A stretch of DNA of 64,000 nt. It comes from Azospirillum thermophilum. GTDB lineage: Bacteria > Pseudomonadota > Alphaproteobacteria > Azospirillales > Azospirillaceae. Every line of letters begins with the position of its first letter. Positions within the stretch are counted from its first letter, which is position 1. Location of the stretch: assembly GCF_003130795.1 (NCBI RefSeq), contig NZ_CP029354.1, positions 434,001-498,000 of the forward strand, in the 5' to 3' direction. The notes beneath the pieces were generated by a model. It had not been told where the DNA came from. It saw only the letters and a program-made list of their open reading frames with translations, and made no database searches. This document shows, in pieces, positions 26,663-36,684 of this stretch. The translations under genes were made by a program, and so were the position numbers.

Positions 26663-27976
26663 TTAAAATTTCGGCGGAGCGAAGTGTTTCTTCAGCCCCT
26701 GCCAGCAGCGGTAATAGTCATGCTGGAGTTGCGCCGTCTCCAGCGCGTGGCGGGTCGGGCGGATCGGGGCGCGCGTCTCGACCATGAAGGCCATGGTGTC
26801 GGCGATCTTCTGCGGTGTGCGGGTGTCGGCGGCGGTCGCCCTGGCGAAGGTGTCGGCGTCCGGGCCGTGGCCGCTCATGCAGGTGTGCAGGGACGCGCCG
26901 CCGGGCAGGAAGCCTTCCTCCTTGGCGTCGTAGACGCCGTGGATCAGCCCCATGAACTCGCTGGCGACGTTGCGGTGGAACCAGGGCGGCCGGAAGCTGT
27001 CCTCCATCGCCAGCCAGCGCGGCGGGAAGATGACGAAGTCGATGTTGTCCACCCCCGGCGTGTCGCTCGGCGACTGCAGGACCAGGAAGATCGACGGATC
27101 GGGGTGGTCGTAGCTGATCGAGCCGATGGTGTTGAAGCGGCGCAGGTCGTACTTGTAGGGGGCGTAGTTGCCGTGCCACGCCACCACGTCCAGCGGCGAG
27201 TGATCGATGCGCGCCGACCACAGGCCGCCGCCGAACTTGGCGAGCAGCTCGAACTCGCCCTCCTCGTCCTCGTAGCGGGCTTCGGGCGTCAGGAAGTCGC
27301 GCGGGTTGGCAAGCCCGTTGGAGCCGATCGGCCCCAGGTCGGGCAGGCGGAACAGCGCGCCGTAATTCTCGCAGACATAGCCGCGGGCGGTGCCGTCCGG
27401 CAGCTCCACCCGGAAGCGGACGCCGCGCGGGATGACGGCGATCTCCTGCGGCTCGACCTCCAGCAGGCCGAGCTCGGTCAGCAGGCGCAGGCGGCCGGCC
27501 TGCGGGACGATCAGCAGCTCGCCGTCGGCGTCGTGGAAGAAGCGGCGCTCCATCGGCCGGTTGGCGGCATAGAGATGGATGCCGCAGCCGGTCTGGGCGT
27601 CGGGCGAGCCGTTGCCGGCCATGGTCACCAGCCCCTCGACAAAGTCGGTCGGCGCGTCGGGCATCGGCAGCGGATCCCAGCGGAGCTGGTTGGGCGGCGG
27701 CGGCACCTCGTCGAAGCGGCTGAGCAGCCGGCCCGGCGCCACCGGGCGGAAGGGCTCGTGCATCACCGCCGGGCGGATGCGGTAGAGCCAGGAGCGGCGG
27801 TTGTGCGCCCGCGGGGCGGTGAAGGCGGTCCCGGACAACTGCTCGGCATAGAGGCCGTAGGGCGGACGCTGCGGCGAATTGCGGCCGACCGGCAGCGCGC
27901 CGGGAATCGCCTCGGTCGCGAACTCGTTGCCGAAACCCGACTGGTAGCGGGCCTCGCCCTGGATGACGCTGTTCAC
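26663..27976 (-). CDS. hmgA: Homogentisate 1,2-dioxygenase
   Basis: A 437-residue enzyme of normal family length. It opens with the family hallmark [13 protein letters not shown] and has the iron-ligand region [13 protein letters not shown] (His and Glu) followed by the third ligand His in CMSGHGPD. It opens the ring of homogentisate to maleylacetoacetate in tyrosine and phenylalanine breakdown. Neither fumarylacetoacetase nor the isomerase is next to it, which differs from many proteobacterial clusters. A TetR regulator is divergent, with an AT-rich promoter stretch around 28060-28100 between them. Confidence 0.97.
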   Translation of the reverse strand: MNSVIQGEARYQSGFGNEFATEAIPGALPVGRNSPQRPPYGLYAEQLSGTAFTAPRAHNRRSWLYRIRPAVMHEPFRPVAPGRLLSRFDEVPPPPNQLRWDPLPMPDAPTDFVEGLVTMAGNGSPDAQTGCGIHLYAANRPMERRFFHDADGELLIVPQAGRLRLLTELGLLEVEPQEIAVIPRGVRFRVELPDGTARGYVCENYGALFRLPDLGPIGSNGLANPRDFLTPEARYEDEEGEFELLAKFGGGLWSARIDHSPLDVVAWHGNYAPYKYDLRRFNTIGSISYDHPDPSIFLVLQSPSDTPGVDNIDFVIFPPRWLAMEDSFRPPWFHRNVASEFMGLIHGVYDAKEEGFLPGGASLHTCMSGHGPDADTFARATAADTRTPQKIADTMAFMVETRAPIRPTRHALETAQLQHDYYRCWQGLKKHFAPPKF

Positions 27977-28191
27977 TGTGACCCTCCTGGTATCGTTGCC
28001 GGCCTGAGGCCTTGTCGGCCGGGCGCCTTGCCCGGCGCCTTGTCGGGTGGCGCGCCTTGTTGATTGGTGAATTATACCATTTCATCTGAAACCATCTACA
28101 GCCAAGAGGGGGGAACGGTTCCCGCGGCTCGGGAGGGACGGGGAACCAAAGGGCGCTTCTGGAACGGCGTGCGATGCGCTAAGAGAGGGCC

Positions 28192-28923
28192 ATGGCGAGC
28201 TTGCGCGAGTTCCAGGACCGTTACGACCTGTCGATGGAGGCGCTGTGCCGGCGCATCCTCGACCGTCATCAGGCGACCATCCGCGTCAGGAAGCCGGCCG
28301 TGGCCGTCGCCAACCTCGCCCGCATCATCGAGACGACGCTGACGCTGGCCAACCGCAAGGGCTTCCATTCGACCAGCCTGCGCGATCTCGCCGAGCAGTC
28401 GGGCCTCAGCATGGGCGCGCTCTACGCCTATTTCGACAGCAAGGACACGCTGCTGCTGATGATCCTGGGGCAGGTGGTCGGCGCGGTGGAGGAGGTGCTG
28501 GAGCGCCCGCCGGCCGGGTCCGCGCCCGATCCGGCGGCCGACCCGGTGACCCGGCTGCGCTGGCTGGTGGAGACGCACGTCTACCTGACCGAGACGATGC
28601 ACCCCTGGTTCGTCTTCGCCTACATGGAGGCCAAGGCCTTCCCGCGGGAAGGGCGCGATCTCGCCGTGGCGAGCGAGCTGGCGACCGAGCGGCTGATCGC
28701 CGACACGCTGGCCGCGGGCGTGCGCGCCGGGCGGTTCCGCGTCGACGACGCGACGATGACCGCGGCGCTGATCAAGCCGCTGCTGCAGGACTGGTACGTC
28801 AAGCGCGCCAAGCACCGCCGCCGCGGCCTGACGCCCGAACGCTACGCCCGCGCCGTCACCGCATTCGTCGAGACGGCGGTCGGGCTGCAGCCGGCCTCCC
28901 CCTCCCTCACCCCCGCCCCCTGA
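28192..28923 (+). CDS. TetR/AcrR-family transcriptional regulator
   Basis: A 243-residue regulator whose helix-turn-helix lies unusually far in (residues 42-88: RIIETTLTLANRKGFHSTSL then AEQSGLSMGALYAYFDSKDT), after a 40-residue N-terminal extension. The rest is a helical ligand domain ending in a Pro/Ser-rich tail. AGAGAGG precedes the ATG. It is divergent from hmgA and 13 bases upstream of the nitroreductase gene, with which it probably forms an operon. The N-terminal extension is a point of interest; I see no domain in it. Confidence 0.87.
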   Translation: MASLREFQDRYDLSMEALCRRILDRHQATIRVRKPAVAVANLARIIETTLTLANRKGFHSTSLRDLAEQSGLSMGALYAYFDSKDTLLLMILGQVVGAVEEVLERPPAGSAPDPAADPVTRLRWLVETHVYLTETMHPWFVFAYMEAKAFPREGRDLAVASELATERLIADTLAAGVRAGRFRVDDATMTAALIKPLLQDWYVKRAKHRRRGLTPERYARAVTAFVETAVGLQPASPSLTPAP

Positions 28924-28936
28924 CGAAGAGGATCCC

Positions 28937-29626
28937 ATGGACCCGCAGATGAGCGTCGACGAGGCCGTGGCGACCCGCCGCTCCGTCCGCGCCTTCCTCG
29001 ACCGCCCGGTGCCGCCGGAACTGCTGCGCGAGGTGCTGGAGCGGGCGGGGCGCGCGCCGTCCGGCGGCAACCTGCAGCCCTGGCATCTGCATGTGGTCTC
29101 CGGCCGGCGGCTCGCCGACCTCAAGGCGCTGATGGCGGCCCGCGTGCTGCAGACCAACGCCGAAGAGCCGCTGGAGTACCAGGTCTACCCCTACCCGATG
29201 CCGGAGCCCTACAACGCCCGCCGCATCAAGTGCGGCGAGGACATGTACGGCCTGCTGGGCATCGCGCGCAGCGACAAGGCGCGCCGCTGGGACCGCTTCC
29301 GCGACAATTTCCAGCTCTTCGGCGCGCCGCTCGGCCTGTTCTGCTGCGTCGACCGCCGGATGGGGGCGGCGCAGTGGGCCGACATCGGCATGTACATGCA
29401 GACGGTGATGCTGCTGCTGAAGGCGCGCGGCGTCGACAGCTGCGCGCAGGAGGCCTGGCACCTCTACCACCGCACGATGGCGCAGTTCCTCGGCCTGCCG
29501 GAGGAGCAGATGCTGTTCTGCGGCATCGCCGCCGGCTATGCCGACCACGGGGCGCCGGTCAACCGGCTGGTCACCGACCGCGCCCCGCTGGAGGAGTATG
29601 TCCGCTTCCACACCGACGAGGCGTAG
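28937..29626 (+). CDS. Nitroreductase-family FMN oxidoreductase
   Basis: A 229-residue flavoprotein of the NfsB/PnbA-type fold. FMN-binding residues are visible in the opening TRRSVRAFLDRPVP and in RAPSGGNLQPWHLHV, with the later conserved GxxxQ-like helix ADIGMYMQTVMLLL and the final FCGIAAGYAD. It transfers electrons from NAD(P)H to nitroaromatics or quinones; the physiological substrate is unknown. It follows the TetR gene after 13 bases with GAAGAGG as ribosome site, so the regulator probably controls it. Confidence 0.9.
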   Translation: MDPQMSVDEAVATRRSVRAFLDRPVPPELLREVLERAGRAPSGGNLQPWHLHVVSGRRLADLKALMAARVLQTNAEEPLEYQVYPYPMPEPYNARRIKCGEDMYGLLGIARSDKARRWDRFRDNFQLFGAPLGLFCCVDRRMGAAQWADIGMYMQTVMLLLKARGVDSCAQEAWHLYHRTMAQFLGLPEEQMLFCGIAAGYADHGAPVNRLVTDRAPLEEYVRFHTDEA

Positions 29627-29649
29627 GAGCGGAGGCTTCCCCCGCGGCC

Positions 29650-31938
29650 TCACCCCCGGCGCACCTGCGCCACCACAAGGCGCAGGCGGTTGGGGTCGAT
29701 CGGCTTGGTGAGGTAGCCGTCGAGGCCGGCGGTCATGTGGGCGGCCACCGTCTCGGCGATGGCGTCGGCCGACAGGCCCCAGACCGGCACGCCGGCGGCG
29801 GGACCCTCCAGCTCGCGGATCAGGCGGGTCGCCTCGTCGCCGTTCATCCGCGGCATGCGCATGTCCATCAGCACGAGGTCGAAGCCGCCGGGGTTGCCGG
29901 GCGACCGGCGGCCGCGGGCGCGCACCGCCTCCACCGCGGCGACGCCGTCCCCGACGCAGGCGATGCGGTGGCCGTCGCGGCGCAGGATCGCCATGATCAG
30001 CTCGCGGTTGATCCGGTTGTCCTCGACCAGCAGGATATTGGCGCCGGGCTGGCCGGACGGCAGCTCCGCCGGCGCCTCGCGCTCCGCCGGGGCCGGCATC
30101 GCCGGGCGGGCGGGCAGCCGGACGAGGAAGCTGGAGCCCACCCCCGGTTGCGAGCGCAGCGAGATGGTGCCGCCCATCAGCCCGACGATCCGGCTGGCGA
30201 TGGCAAGCCCCAGGCCGGTGCCGCCGAAGCGGCGCGACACCGATTCGTCGGCCTGCCGGAAGGCTTCGAAGACGTGGGCGGCCTGCTCCCCGGTCATGCC
30301 GATGCCGGTGTCGGTCACCTCGAAGCTGACGGTCCCCGCCCCGTCGCCGGACGCCGTCAGGGTGACGCGCCCGTTCTCGGTGAACTTGCAGGCGTTGCTG
30401 ACGAGGTTGGCGATGACCTGCCGCAGCCGCCCCGGGTCGCCGGCCATGGTGACGGGGGTGCGCGGCTCCACCCGCACCGTCAGGCTGTTGCCGCGCTCGG
30501 CCGCGCGCGGGGCGAACAGGTCGGCCACCTGATAGACCAGTTCGCCCGGCACCACGCAGCCCTGCTCCAGCGTCATGCAGCCGGCCTCGATCTTGGAGAA
30601 GTCGAGGATGTCGTCCAGCACCCGCAGCAGATCCTTGGACGCCGTGGTGATGGTGTTGGCCCAGGCGCGATGCTCCTCCGAGGCGACATGCTCGGACAGC
30701 AGCGAGGCGAAGCCGACCACCGCGTTCATCGGGGTGCGGATCTCGTGGCTCATCATGGCGAGGAACTGGCTCTTCGCCCGCTCGCCGGCCTCCGCCCGCT
30801 CCTTGGCGAGCTTGAGGTCGGTGATGTCCACCGCGGTGCCCAGCACGTAGGCGGCGCCGCTGGCCCGGCGGAAGGGCCGCTTGGAGACGCGGTAGTGGCG
30901 CGCCCTGCCCTCCACCTCCAGCGTCTGTTCGATCAGCAGTTCCCGCCCGGCCTCGATGACCTGCCGGTTGTCCCTCATCCAGAGGGCGACCACCTCGGGC
31001 GGAATGAAGTCGCAGAGGCTGGCGCCCTCGACCTCCTGCGTGGAACGGCCGATCTGCGCGGCGAGCGCCTGGTTGACCAGGACATAGCGGCCATCGGCGT
31101 CATGGACGAAGATCTGGTCCGGCACGAGGTCGACCACGGCGCGCAGGAAGCTGCGCTGCTCCTCCAGCTCGATCTCCATGCGGCGGCGGTCGGTGATGTC
31201 GCGCTCGTTGATCAGGACGGTGGGCGCGCCGGTGACCGGGTCGATGGCCGGCCGCGCATCCAGCCCGTGCCAGGCCTCGCCATGGACCGTCCGCACCGCC
31301 AGCTCGCGGCTGAAGACGCGCCCGCCGGCGATGGCGGACAGCAGGTCGCGGCGGTCGCGCTCGTCGATCAGATGGGCGCCGATCCGGTTGCCCTGCTCCT
31401 CCGGATCGATGGGGCCGAAGGCGCGCATCGCCGCCGGATTGCGCATCAGGGGCCGCCCCTCGGCGGAATGGAGGGAGATCATCACGTTGGTGTGATGCAG
31501 CGCCTCCACCCCGCGCAGGGTTGCCGGATCGGTCGGCTGGTCGAGGGGCTGCGCCTCGTGCAGCATGGCGCGGCGGCCGTCGGGAAGGGCGATGGCGGTC
31601 CGCCGCACCCGCACCGTCACCGGCCGGCCGCGCGGATAGAAGGTCCATTGGTCGACCGGCTGCTCCCCGGCCGACAGCCGCTCGATCAGCGCCGAAAGCC
31701 GGGTGCGCGTCGCCTCGGACATGTCGCTGAAGTCCCGGCGCAGGAAATCCTCCAGCGTCGGCGCGTCCCACAGCTCCAGCGCGGCGCGGTTGGCCCAGGC
31801 CATGCGCGCCCGCTCGCTGTCGAACACCCAGATGGGCATCCACAGCCGTTCCAGCGCCGGAAGCTGGTCGAACGTGATCAGCCCGCCGCCGTCGGCAGGC
31901 GGCGCGGCGGGCGGCCGGGACGCAACATCCAGTATCAT
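29650..31938 (-). CDS. PAS-containing hybrid sensor histidine kinase with receiver
   Basis: A 762-residue cytoplasmic kinase without membrane helices. From the N-terminus there are about three PAS modules (residues 20-350), a HisKA domain with the phospho-accepting His in MMSHEIRTPMNAVVG, a HATPase domain with NLVSNACKF, TGIGM and GGTGLGLAI motifs, and a C-terminal receiver (LLVEDNRINRELI, phospho-acceptor in LVLMDMRMPRMNG, Lys in YLTKPI). The start at 31938 (MILDVASRPP) is preferred to an ATG at 32064 that would reach into the divergent promoter region. It is divergent from the nap operon; a role in nitrate or redox control is only suggested by position. Confidence 0.9.
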   Translation of the reverse strand: MILDVASRPPAAPPADGGGLITFDQLPALERLWMPIWVFDSERARMAWANRAALELWDAPTLEDFLRRDFSDMSEATRTRLSALIERLSAGEQPVDQWTFYPRGRPVTVRVRRTAIALPDGRRAMLHEAQPLDQPTDPATLRGVEALHHTNVMISLHSAEGRPLMRNPAAMRAFGPIDPEEQGNRIGAHLIDERDRRDLLSAIAGGRVFSRELAVRTVHGEAWHGLDARPAIDPVTGAPTVLINERDITDRRRMEIELEEQRSFLRAVVDLVPDQIFVHDADGRYVLVNQALAAQIGRSTQEVEGASLCDFIPPEVVALWMRDNRQVIEAGRELLIEQTLEVEGRARHYRVSKRPFRRASGAAYVLGTAVDITDLKLAKERAEAGERAKSQFLAMMSHEIRTPMNAVVGFASLLSEHVASEEHRAWANTITTASKDLLRVLDDILDFSKIEAGCMTLEQGCVVPGELVYQVADLFAPRAAERGNSLTVRVEPRTPVTMAGDPGRLRQVIANLVSNACKFTENGRVTLTASGDGAGTVSFEVTDTGIGMTGEQAAHVFEAFRQADESVSRRFGGTGLGLAIASRIVGLMGGTISLRSQPGVGSSFLVRLPARPAMPAPAEREAPAELPSGQPGANILLVEDNRINRELIMAILRRDGHRIACVGDGVAAVEAVRARGRRSPGNPGGFDLVLMDMRMPRMNGDEATRLIRELEGPAAGVPVWGLSADAIAETVAAHMTAGLDGYLTKPIDPNRLRLVVAQVRRG

Positions 31939-32350
31939 TCTGCGATCGCCGCTCAACGTATGACTGGGTGACGGGATTACTTTTAGCCCACGAACCGTTA
32001 AGATTTTCTTCCAGAGCAACAATAGATCATACCCGGATACGAGGGAAGTTCTCCTGCGCTCCATGATTCAATTGGTCACATCTGCAAGTTCGTTCGTTTC
32101 CTTATTATCGAAACGACCTTTCCCGGCTTCGCCCGCATCATCCGCACGGCAAATCGGTCGGTACGCCAGCAGCTTTCGCAGGGACCTGCCCGCTTCGTTT
32201 GCCGGACTTGACCTAGGTCAAGTTCTTCCCGCCCGAAAGAACCGATACTTAAGCATGAGCGGTTGGGCCGTTCGTGCCAGCTCCTGCTGGCCGACAGCCG
32301 CAACCGGCTCGATGCCACAGACCTTTCGCCGCCGAACGAGAGCGCTTCCC
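31939..32350. other. Divergent regulatory region between the hybrid kinase and the nap operon
   Basis: About 410 bases, clearly less GC-rich than its surroundings from 31960 to 32260. It carries the FNR/FixK-type palindrome at 32206-32223. An open frame starting TTG at 32263 runs into napE, but that start would sit almost at the expected transcription start, so I treat the region as leader. No other feature is visible. Confidence 0.55.
32206..32223 (+). promoter_or_regulatory. FNR/FixK-type binding site of the nap promoter
   Basis: ACTTGACCTAGGTCAAGT is a perfect 18-base palindrome containing TTGAC-N4-GTCAA, a close variant of the FNR/FixK consensus TTGAT-N4-ATCAA. If it works as a class II activator site, transcription would start near 32256. 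It lies upstream of napEDABC, which in many proteobacteria is induced at low oxygen by this family. Confidence 0.75.
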
Positions 32351-32583
32351 ATGACCCAGACGTCCATGCCCCGGCGTCCATCGCCCCGCAGTCCGCGCAG
32401 CAGCCCCGGGGTTCCGCACGCGCGGCCGAGCTTCCGGGCCAGCCGCCGAGCCGCCGGGCAGAGGCGCTGATGTTCCTGGCGCTGGCCATCCTGGTCTGGC
32501 CGGTGGTCTCGGTCGGGATCGTCGGGGCCTACGGCTTCTCCATCTGGATGTCGCAGCTCCTCTTCCACAGCCCGCTGCATTGA
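32351..32583 (+). CDS. napE: NapE, small membrane protein of nitrate reductase operon (probable one-base loss)
   Basis: The C-terminal 40 residues (RRAEALMFLALAILVWPVVS then GAYGFSIWMSQLLF) are a clear NapE single membrane segment. In its frame the only upstream start is a TTG at 32263, too close to the predicted transcription start. The ATG at 32351 is in another frame, but adding one C to the CCCC run at 32369-32372 joins it to NapE and gives about 77 residues, close to normal. I therefore place the start at 32351 and suspect a sequencing error. The function of NapE is not established. Confidence 0.65.
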
Positions 32584-32606
32584 TCCGGATCGCGAGGAGC
32601 CCCGCC

Positions 32607-32924
32607 ATGGCCGAAGTCCACATCTCCAGCCTGATCGTCCGGCACCTGCCCGAGCAGGCCGCCGCCGTCCGCGCCGCCGCCGGGGCGCTGTCCGGGCTCG
32701 ACTGGCATGCCGACCAGGACGGCAAGGCGGTCGTCACGCTGGTGACCGACAGCGCGCGCCGCATCCTGGACTATATCGACGCGCTGAACCTGCTGCCGGG
32801 CGTGCTCGGCACGACGCTGGTCTACCACCATTACGAGGATGCCGAGGCCATCGACGGCCCGGCGCCGGACGCGGCCCTGGGGCCGGCGCCCGACGCCGCG
32901 ACGGCACCCGCCCTGTCCCGCTGA
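32607..32924 (+). CDS. napD: NapD, chaperone for NapA maturation
   Basis: A 105-residue cytoplasmic protein, starting at 32607 behind GAGGAG. The opening [14 protein letters not shown], then the pattern [20 protein letters not shown] and the end [10 protein letters not shown], match the NapD ferredoxin-like fold. NapD binds the Tat signal of NapA and delays export until the molybdenum cofactor is in place. An Ala/Pro-rich tail of about 25 residues follows the core. It lies between napE and napA in the same transcript. Confidence 0.92.
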   Translation: MAEVHISSLIVRHLPEQAAAVRAAAGALSGLDWHADQDGKAVVTLVTDSARRILDYIDALNLLPGVLGTTLVYHHYEDAEAIDGPAPDAALGPAPDAATAPALSR

Positions 32925-32997
32925 CGATACCGACACCGCACGTCCAACGAAGCAGGCCGGCCGGAAGCCCATCCGGAGACGGCCCCAGGAGATCCGC

Positions 32998-35499
32998 ATG
33001 CTGCAGTTGTCCCGCCGCGACTATCTAAAGGCCCAGGCCGCCCTCACCGCCGCAGCGGCGGCCGGCGTCAGCCTGCCCGCCGCCGCCGGCAATCTGGTTG
33101 CCGGGGCCGATGCCAAGCTCACCTGGTCCAAGGCGCCCTGCCGCTTCTGCGGCACCGGCTGCGGCGTCATGGTCGGGGTCAAGGACGGCCGCGTCGTCGC
33201 CACCCACGGCGACGTCAAGGCGGAGGTCAACCGCGGCCTGAACTGCGTGAAGGGCTATTTCCTGTCGAAGATCATGTACGGCGAGGACCGGCTGACCCAG
33301 CCGATGCTGCGCATGAAGAACGGCAAGTACGACAAGGACGGCGACTTCACCCCGATCACCTGGGACCAGGCCTTCGACACCATGGCCGCCAAGTGGAAGG
33401 AGGTCCTGAAGAAGAAGGGCCCGACCGCGGTCGGCATGTTCGGCTCCGGCCAGTGGACGATCTACGAGGGCTATGCCGCGTCGAAGCTGATGAAGGCCGG
33501 CCTGCGCTCCAACAACCTCGACCCGAACGCGCGCCACTGCATGGCCTCGGCGGTGATGGGCTTCATGCGCACCTTCGGCATGGACGAGCCGATGGGCTGC
33601 TACGACGACATCGAGGCGGCCGACGCCTTCGTGCTGTGGGGCTCCAACATGGCGGAGATGCACCCCATCCTGTGGACGCGCATCACCGACCGCCGCCTGA
33701 GCCACGCCACCGCCAAGGTCGCCGTCCTCTCCACCTTCGAGCACCGCAGCTTCGACCTCGCCGACATCGGCATGGTGTTCACGCCGGGCTCCGACCTGGC
33801 GATCCTGAACTACATCGCCAACCACATCATCAAGTCCGGCAAGGTCGACAAGGCGTTCGTCGAGAAGCACTGCGCCTTCAAGCGCGGGCGCGACGACATC
33901 GGCTATGGCCTGCGCCCGGAACATGCGCTGGAGCAGAAGGCGAAGAACGCCGCCAAGGCCACCGAGTCCGACCCGATCAGCTTCGAGGAGTTCGCGAAGT
34001 TCGTCGAGCCCTACACGCTGGACAAGGCGCATGAGCTGTCCGGCGTGCCGAAGAACCGGCTGGAGGCGCTGGCCGAGCTCTATGCCGACCCGTCGGTGAA
34101 GGTCGTGTCCTTCTGGACGATGGGCTTCAACCAGCATGTCCGCGGCGTGTGGGCCAACAACCTCGTCTACAACATCCATCTGCTGACCGGGAAGATCAGC
34201 CAGCCGGGCTGCGGCCCCTTCTCGCTGACCGGCCAGCCGTCCGCCTGCGGCACGGCGCGCGAGGTCGGCACCTTCGCCCACCGCCTGCCCGCCGACATGG
34301 TGGTGACCAACCCCGAGCACCGCAAGCACGCCGAGGAGATCTGGAAGCTGCCGGAGGGCACCATCCCCGACAAGGTGGGCTTCCACGCCGTGCTGCAGGA
34401 CCGGATGCTGAAGGACGGCAAGCTCAACGCCTATTGGGTGATGTGCAACAACAACATGCAGACGGCGCCCAACACGTCGAAGGAGACCTATCCCGGCTAC
34501 CGCAATCCGGAGAACTTCATCGTCGTCTCCGACCCCTACCCGACCGTGACGGCGCTGGCCGCCGACCTGATCCTGCCCACTGCCATGTGGGTGGAGAAGG
34601 AGGGCGGCTACGGCAACGCCGAGCGGCGCACCCAGCTCTGGCGCCAGCTCGTCGCCGCGCCGGGCGAGGCGCGCTCCGACCTCTGGCAGCTCATGGAGTT
34701 CGCCAAGCGCTTCACCACCGACGAGGTGTGGCCGGACGAGCTTCTCAACAAGAAGCCGGAGTACCGCGGCAAGACCCTCTACGACGTGCTGTTCCGCAAC
34801 GGGCAGGTCGACCGCTTCCCGCTGACCGACTGCGACCCGGCCTATGAGAACACCGAGGCCAGGCAGGCCGGCTTCTACGTGCAGAAGGGGCTGTTCGAGG
34901 AATATGCCTCCTTCGGCCGCGGCCACGGCCACGACCTCGCCCCCTTCGACATGTACCACCAGGAGCGCGGCATGCGCTGGCCGGTGGTCGACGGCAAGGA
35001 GACGAAGTGGCGCTACCGCGAGGGCTTCGACCCCTACGTCAAGGCCGGCGAGGGCGTGAAGTTCTACGGCAACAAGGACGGCCGGGCCAACGTCTTCGCC
35101 CTGCCCTACGAGCCGCCGGCCGAGGCGCCGGATGCCGAATATCCGTTCTGGCTGTCCACCGGCCGCGTATTGGAGCACTGGCACAGCGGGTCGATGACGC
35201 TGCGCGTGCCGGAGCTGCGCAAGGCGGTGCCGAGTGCCGTCGTCTTCATGCATCCCGACGACGCCAGGGAGCTGAACGTCCGGCGCGGCCAGGAGGTGCG
35301 CGTGACCTCGCGCCGCGGCGAGGTGCGGGTGCGCGTCGAGACCCGCGGCCGCAACAAGCCGCCGCGCGGCCTCGTCTTCGTGCCCTTCTTCGACCACACG
35401 ATCCTGATCAACAAGGTGACGATGGACGCCACCGACCCGATCAGCAAGCAGACCGACTTCAAGAAGTGCGCGGTCAAGATCACCCCCGTCAGCGCCTGA
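32998..35499 (+). CDS. napA: Periplasmic nitrate reductase catalytic subunit
   Basis: An 833-residue molybdoenzyme. It starts at 32998 behind AGGAG with a Tat signal ([12 protein letters not shown]). The 4Fe-4S cluster ligands are C48, C51, C55 and C83, and the molybdenum-binding cysteine is C181 (NARHCMASA). Further landmarks are [19 protein letters not shown] and the C-terminal dinucleotide-binding barrel ending [19 protein letters not shown]. It reduces nitrate to nitrite in the periplasm with electrons from the NapB and NapC proteins. A longer upstream frame is only a shadow over napD. Confidence 0.97.
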   Translation: MLQLSRRDYLKAQAALTAAAAAGVSLPAAAGNLVAGADAKLTWSKAPCRFCGTGCGVMVGVKDGRVVATHGDVKAEVNRGLNCVKGYFLSKIMYGEDRLTQPMLRMKNGKYDKDGDFTPITWDQAFDTMAAKWKEVLKKKGPTAVGMFGSGQWTIYEGYAASKLMKAGLRSNNLDPNARHCMASAVMGFMRTFGMDEPMGCYDDIEAADAFVLWGSNMAEMHPILWTRITDRRLSHATAKVAVLSTFEHRSFDLADIGMVFTPGSDLAILNYIANHIIKSGKVDKAFVEKHCAFKRGRDDIGYGLRPEHALEQKAKNAAKATESDPISFEEFAKFVEPYTLDKAHELSGVPKNRLEALAELYADPSVKVVSFWTMGFNQHVRGVWANNLVYNIHLLTGKISQPGCGPFSLTGQPSACGTAREVGTFAHRLPADMVVTNPEHRKHAEEIWKLPEGTIPDKVGFHAVLQDRMLKDGKLNAYWVMCNNNMQTAPNTSKETYPGYRNPENFIVVSDPYPTVTALAADLILPTAMWVEKEGGYGNAERRTQLWRQLVAAPGEARSDLWQLMEFAKRFTTDEVWPDELLNKKPEYRGKTLYDVLFRNGQVDRFPLTDCDPAYENTEARQAGFYVQKGLFEEYASFGRGHGHDLAPFDMYHQERGMRWPVVDGKETKWRYREGFDPYVKAGEGVKFYGNKDGRANVFALPYEPPAEAPDAEYPFWLSTGRVLEHWHSGSMTLRVPELRKAVPSAVVFMHPDDARELNVRRGQEVRVTSRRGEVRVRVETRGRNKPPRGLVFVPFFDHTILINKVTMDATDPISKQTDFKKCAVKITPVSA

Positions 35500-35510
35500 G
35501 GACGACCACC

Positions 35511-35999
35511 ATGAAGACCCGCTTCCTCCTCGCCATGCTGGCCGCGCTGGCGGCGACCCCGGCGCTGGTCACCGGGGTGACCGCCGCCGATCCCCAGACC
35601 GCCAGCGGCGGCCTGAAGCTGCCCGCCGGCCCCCACCCGATCACGCAGGACATGCCGGCGGAGCCCACGGCGCACGAGATCACCGACGACCAGAAGCGCG
35701 TGCGCAACTACGCCGACCAGCCGCCGCTGATCCCGCATGCCGTCCGCGACTACCAGATCGACCTGAACGTCAACAAATGCCTGACCTGCCACGACCGGCG
35801 CAACACCGCCGGGTCGCAGGCGCCGATGATCTCCGTCACGCATTTCCAGGACCGTGACGGACAGGCGCTGGGACAGGTGGCGCCGCGCCGCTACTTCTGC
35901 ACCCAGTGCCATGTGCCGCAGACCGATGCCAAGCCGATCGTCGGCAGCAGCTTCCGCGACATCGACAGCGTGCTGAGCGGCAAGGACGGCCCGAAATGA
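35511..35999 (+). CDS. napB: NapB, diheme cytochrome c subunit of periplasmic nitrate reductase
   Basis: A 162-residue exported cytochrome. The signal peptide runs to about residue 26 (VTAADP), and two heme c motifs are present, CLTCH at 90-94 and CTQCH at 130-134. The block [10 protein letters not shown] and the stretch [20 protein letters not shown] are typical for NapB. It passes electrons from NapC to NapA. It starts 11 bases after the napA stop, and its own stop overlaps the napC start (ATGA). Confidence 0.95.
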   Translation: MKTRFLLAMLAALAATPALVTGVTAADPQTASGGLKLPAGPHPITQDMPAEPTAHEITDDQKRVRNYADQPPLIPHAVRDYQIDLNVNKCLTCHDRRNTAGSQAPMISVTHFQDRDGQALGQVAPRRYFCTQCHVPQTDAKPIVGSSFRDIDSVLSGKDGPK

Positions 36000-36616
36000 G
36001 CATCCGCAGCATCCTGATCCGGCTCTGGCAGCTCTTCGCCCGGCCGAGCGTGCATTTCGGGCTGGGCTTCCTGACGCTGGGCGGCTTCATCGCCGGCGTC
36101 ATGTTCTGGGGCGGCTTCAACACCGCGCTGGAGGCGACCAACAAGGAGGCCTTCTGCATCTCCTGCCACGAGATGAAGGACAATCCCTACGAGGAGCTGA
36201 AGCAGACCATCCACTTCACCAACCGGTCGGGCGTGCGGGCGACCTGCCCGGACTGCCACGTCCCGCACGAATGGACCGACAAGATCGCCCGCAAGATGCA
36301 GGCCTCCAAGGAGGTCTGGGGCAAGCTCTTCGGCACCATCGACACGCGGGAGAAGTTCCTCGACAAGCGGCGGGAGCTGGCCGAGCACGAGTGGTCGCGG
36401 CTGAAGGCCAACAACTCGCTGGAATGCCGCAACTGCCACAGTGCCGAGTCCATGGACATCACCCGGCAGAACCCGCGCGCCGCCAAGATGCACGAGACCT
36501 ACCTGTTCACCGGCGAGCGCACCTGCATCGACTGCCACAAGGGCATCGCCCACCGCCTGCCCGACATGCACGGGGTCGAGCCGGGCTGGACGGAGAAGAC
36601 CAGCGCGCTGCGCTGA
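35996..36616 (+). CDS. napC: NapC, tetraheme membrane-anchored quinol dehydrogenase
   Basis: A 206-residue protein with one N-terminal membrane anchor ([20 protein letters not shown]) and four heme c motifs, CISCH 54-58, CPDCH 84-88, CRNCH 144-148 and CIDCH 177-181. It takes electrons from membrane quinol and gives them to NapB. It is the last gene of napEDABC. No napF, napG, napH or napK lies in the operon, so electron supply depends only on NapC. A strong terminator follows about 30 bases later. Confidence 0.96.
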   Translation: MSIRSILIRLWQLFARPSVHFGLGFLTLGGFIAGVMFWGGFNTALEATNKEAFCISCHEMKDNPYEELKQTIHFTNRSGVRATCPDCHVPHEWTDKIARKMQASKEVWGKLFGTIDTREKFLDKRRELAEHEWSRLKANNSLECRNCHSAESMDITRQNPRAAKMHETYLFTGERTCIDCHKGIAHRLPDMHGVEPGWTEKTSALR

Positions 36617-36648
36617 TCCCTTTCCCCGACAGGCTCCCCGTGTATGGA

Positions 36649-36684
36649 AGACGCCCCGTTCCGGCCCGTACGGGGCGTCTTTTC
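36649..36684 (+). terminator. Rho-independent terminator of the nap operon
   Basis: AGACGCCCCGT (36649-36659) pairs perfectly with ACGGGGCGTCT (36670-36680) over eleven bases, followed by TTTT up to 36684. It lies 33 bases after napC and directly before the converging urtE stop codon. Confidence 0.9.

Noticed and set aside
29230..31971. 913-codon open frame on the plus strand opposite the hybrid kinase
   Set aside because: Antisense shadow of the kinase gene caused by high GC at third positions; low-complexity composition without domains.
33025..35397. 790-codon open frame on the minus strand opposite napA
   Set aside because: It is the GC-driven mirror of napA: rich in His, Gly, Val and Leu, with no family match and no ribosome site. 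napA is certain on the other strand.
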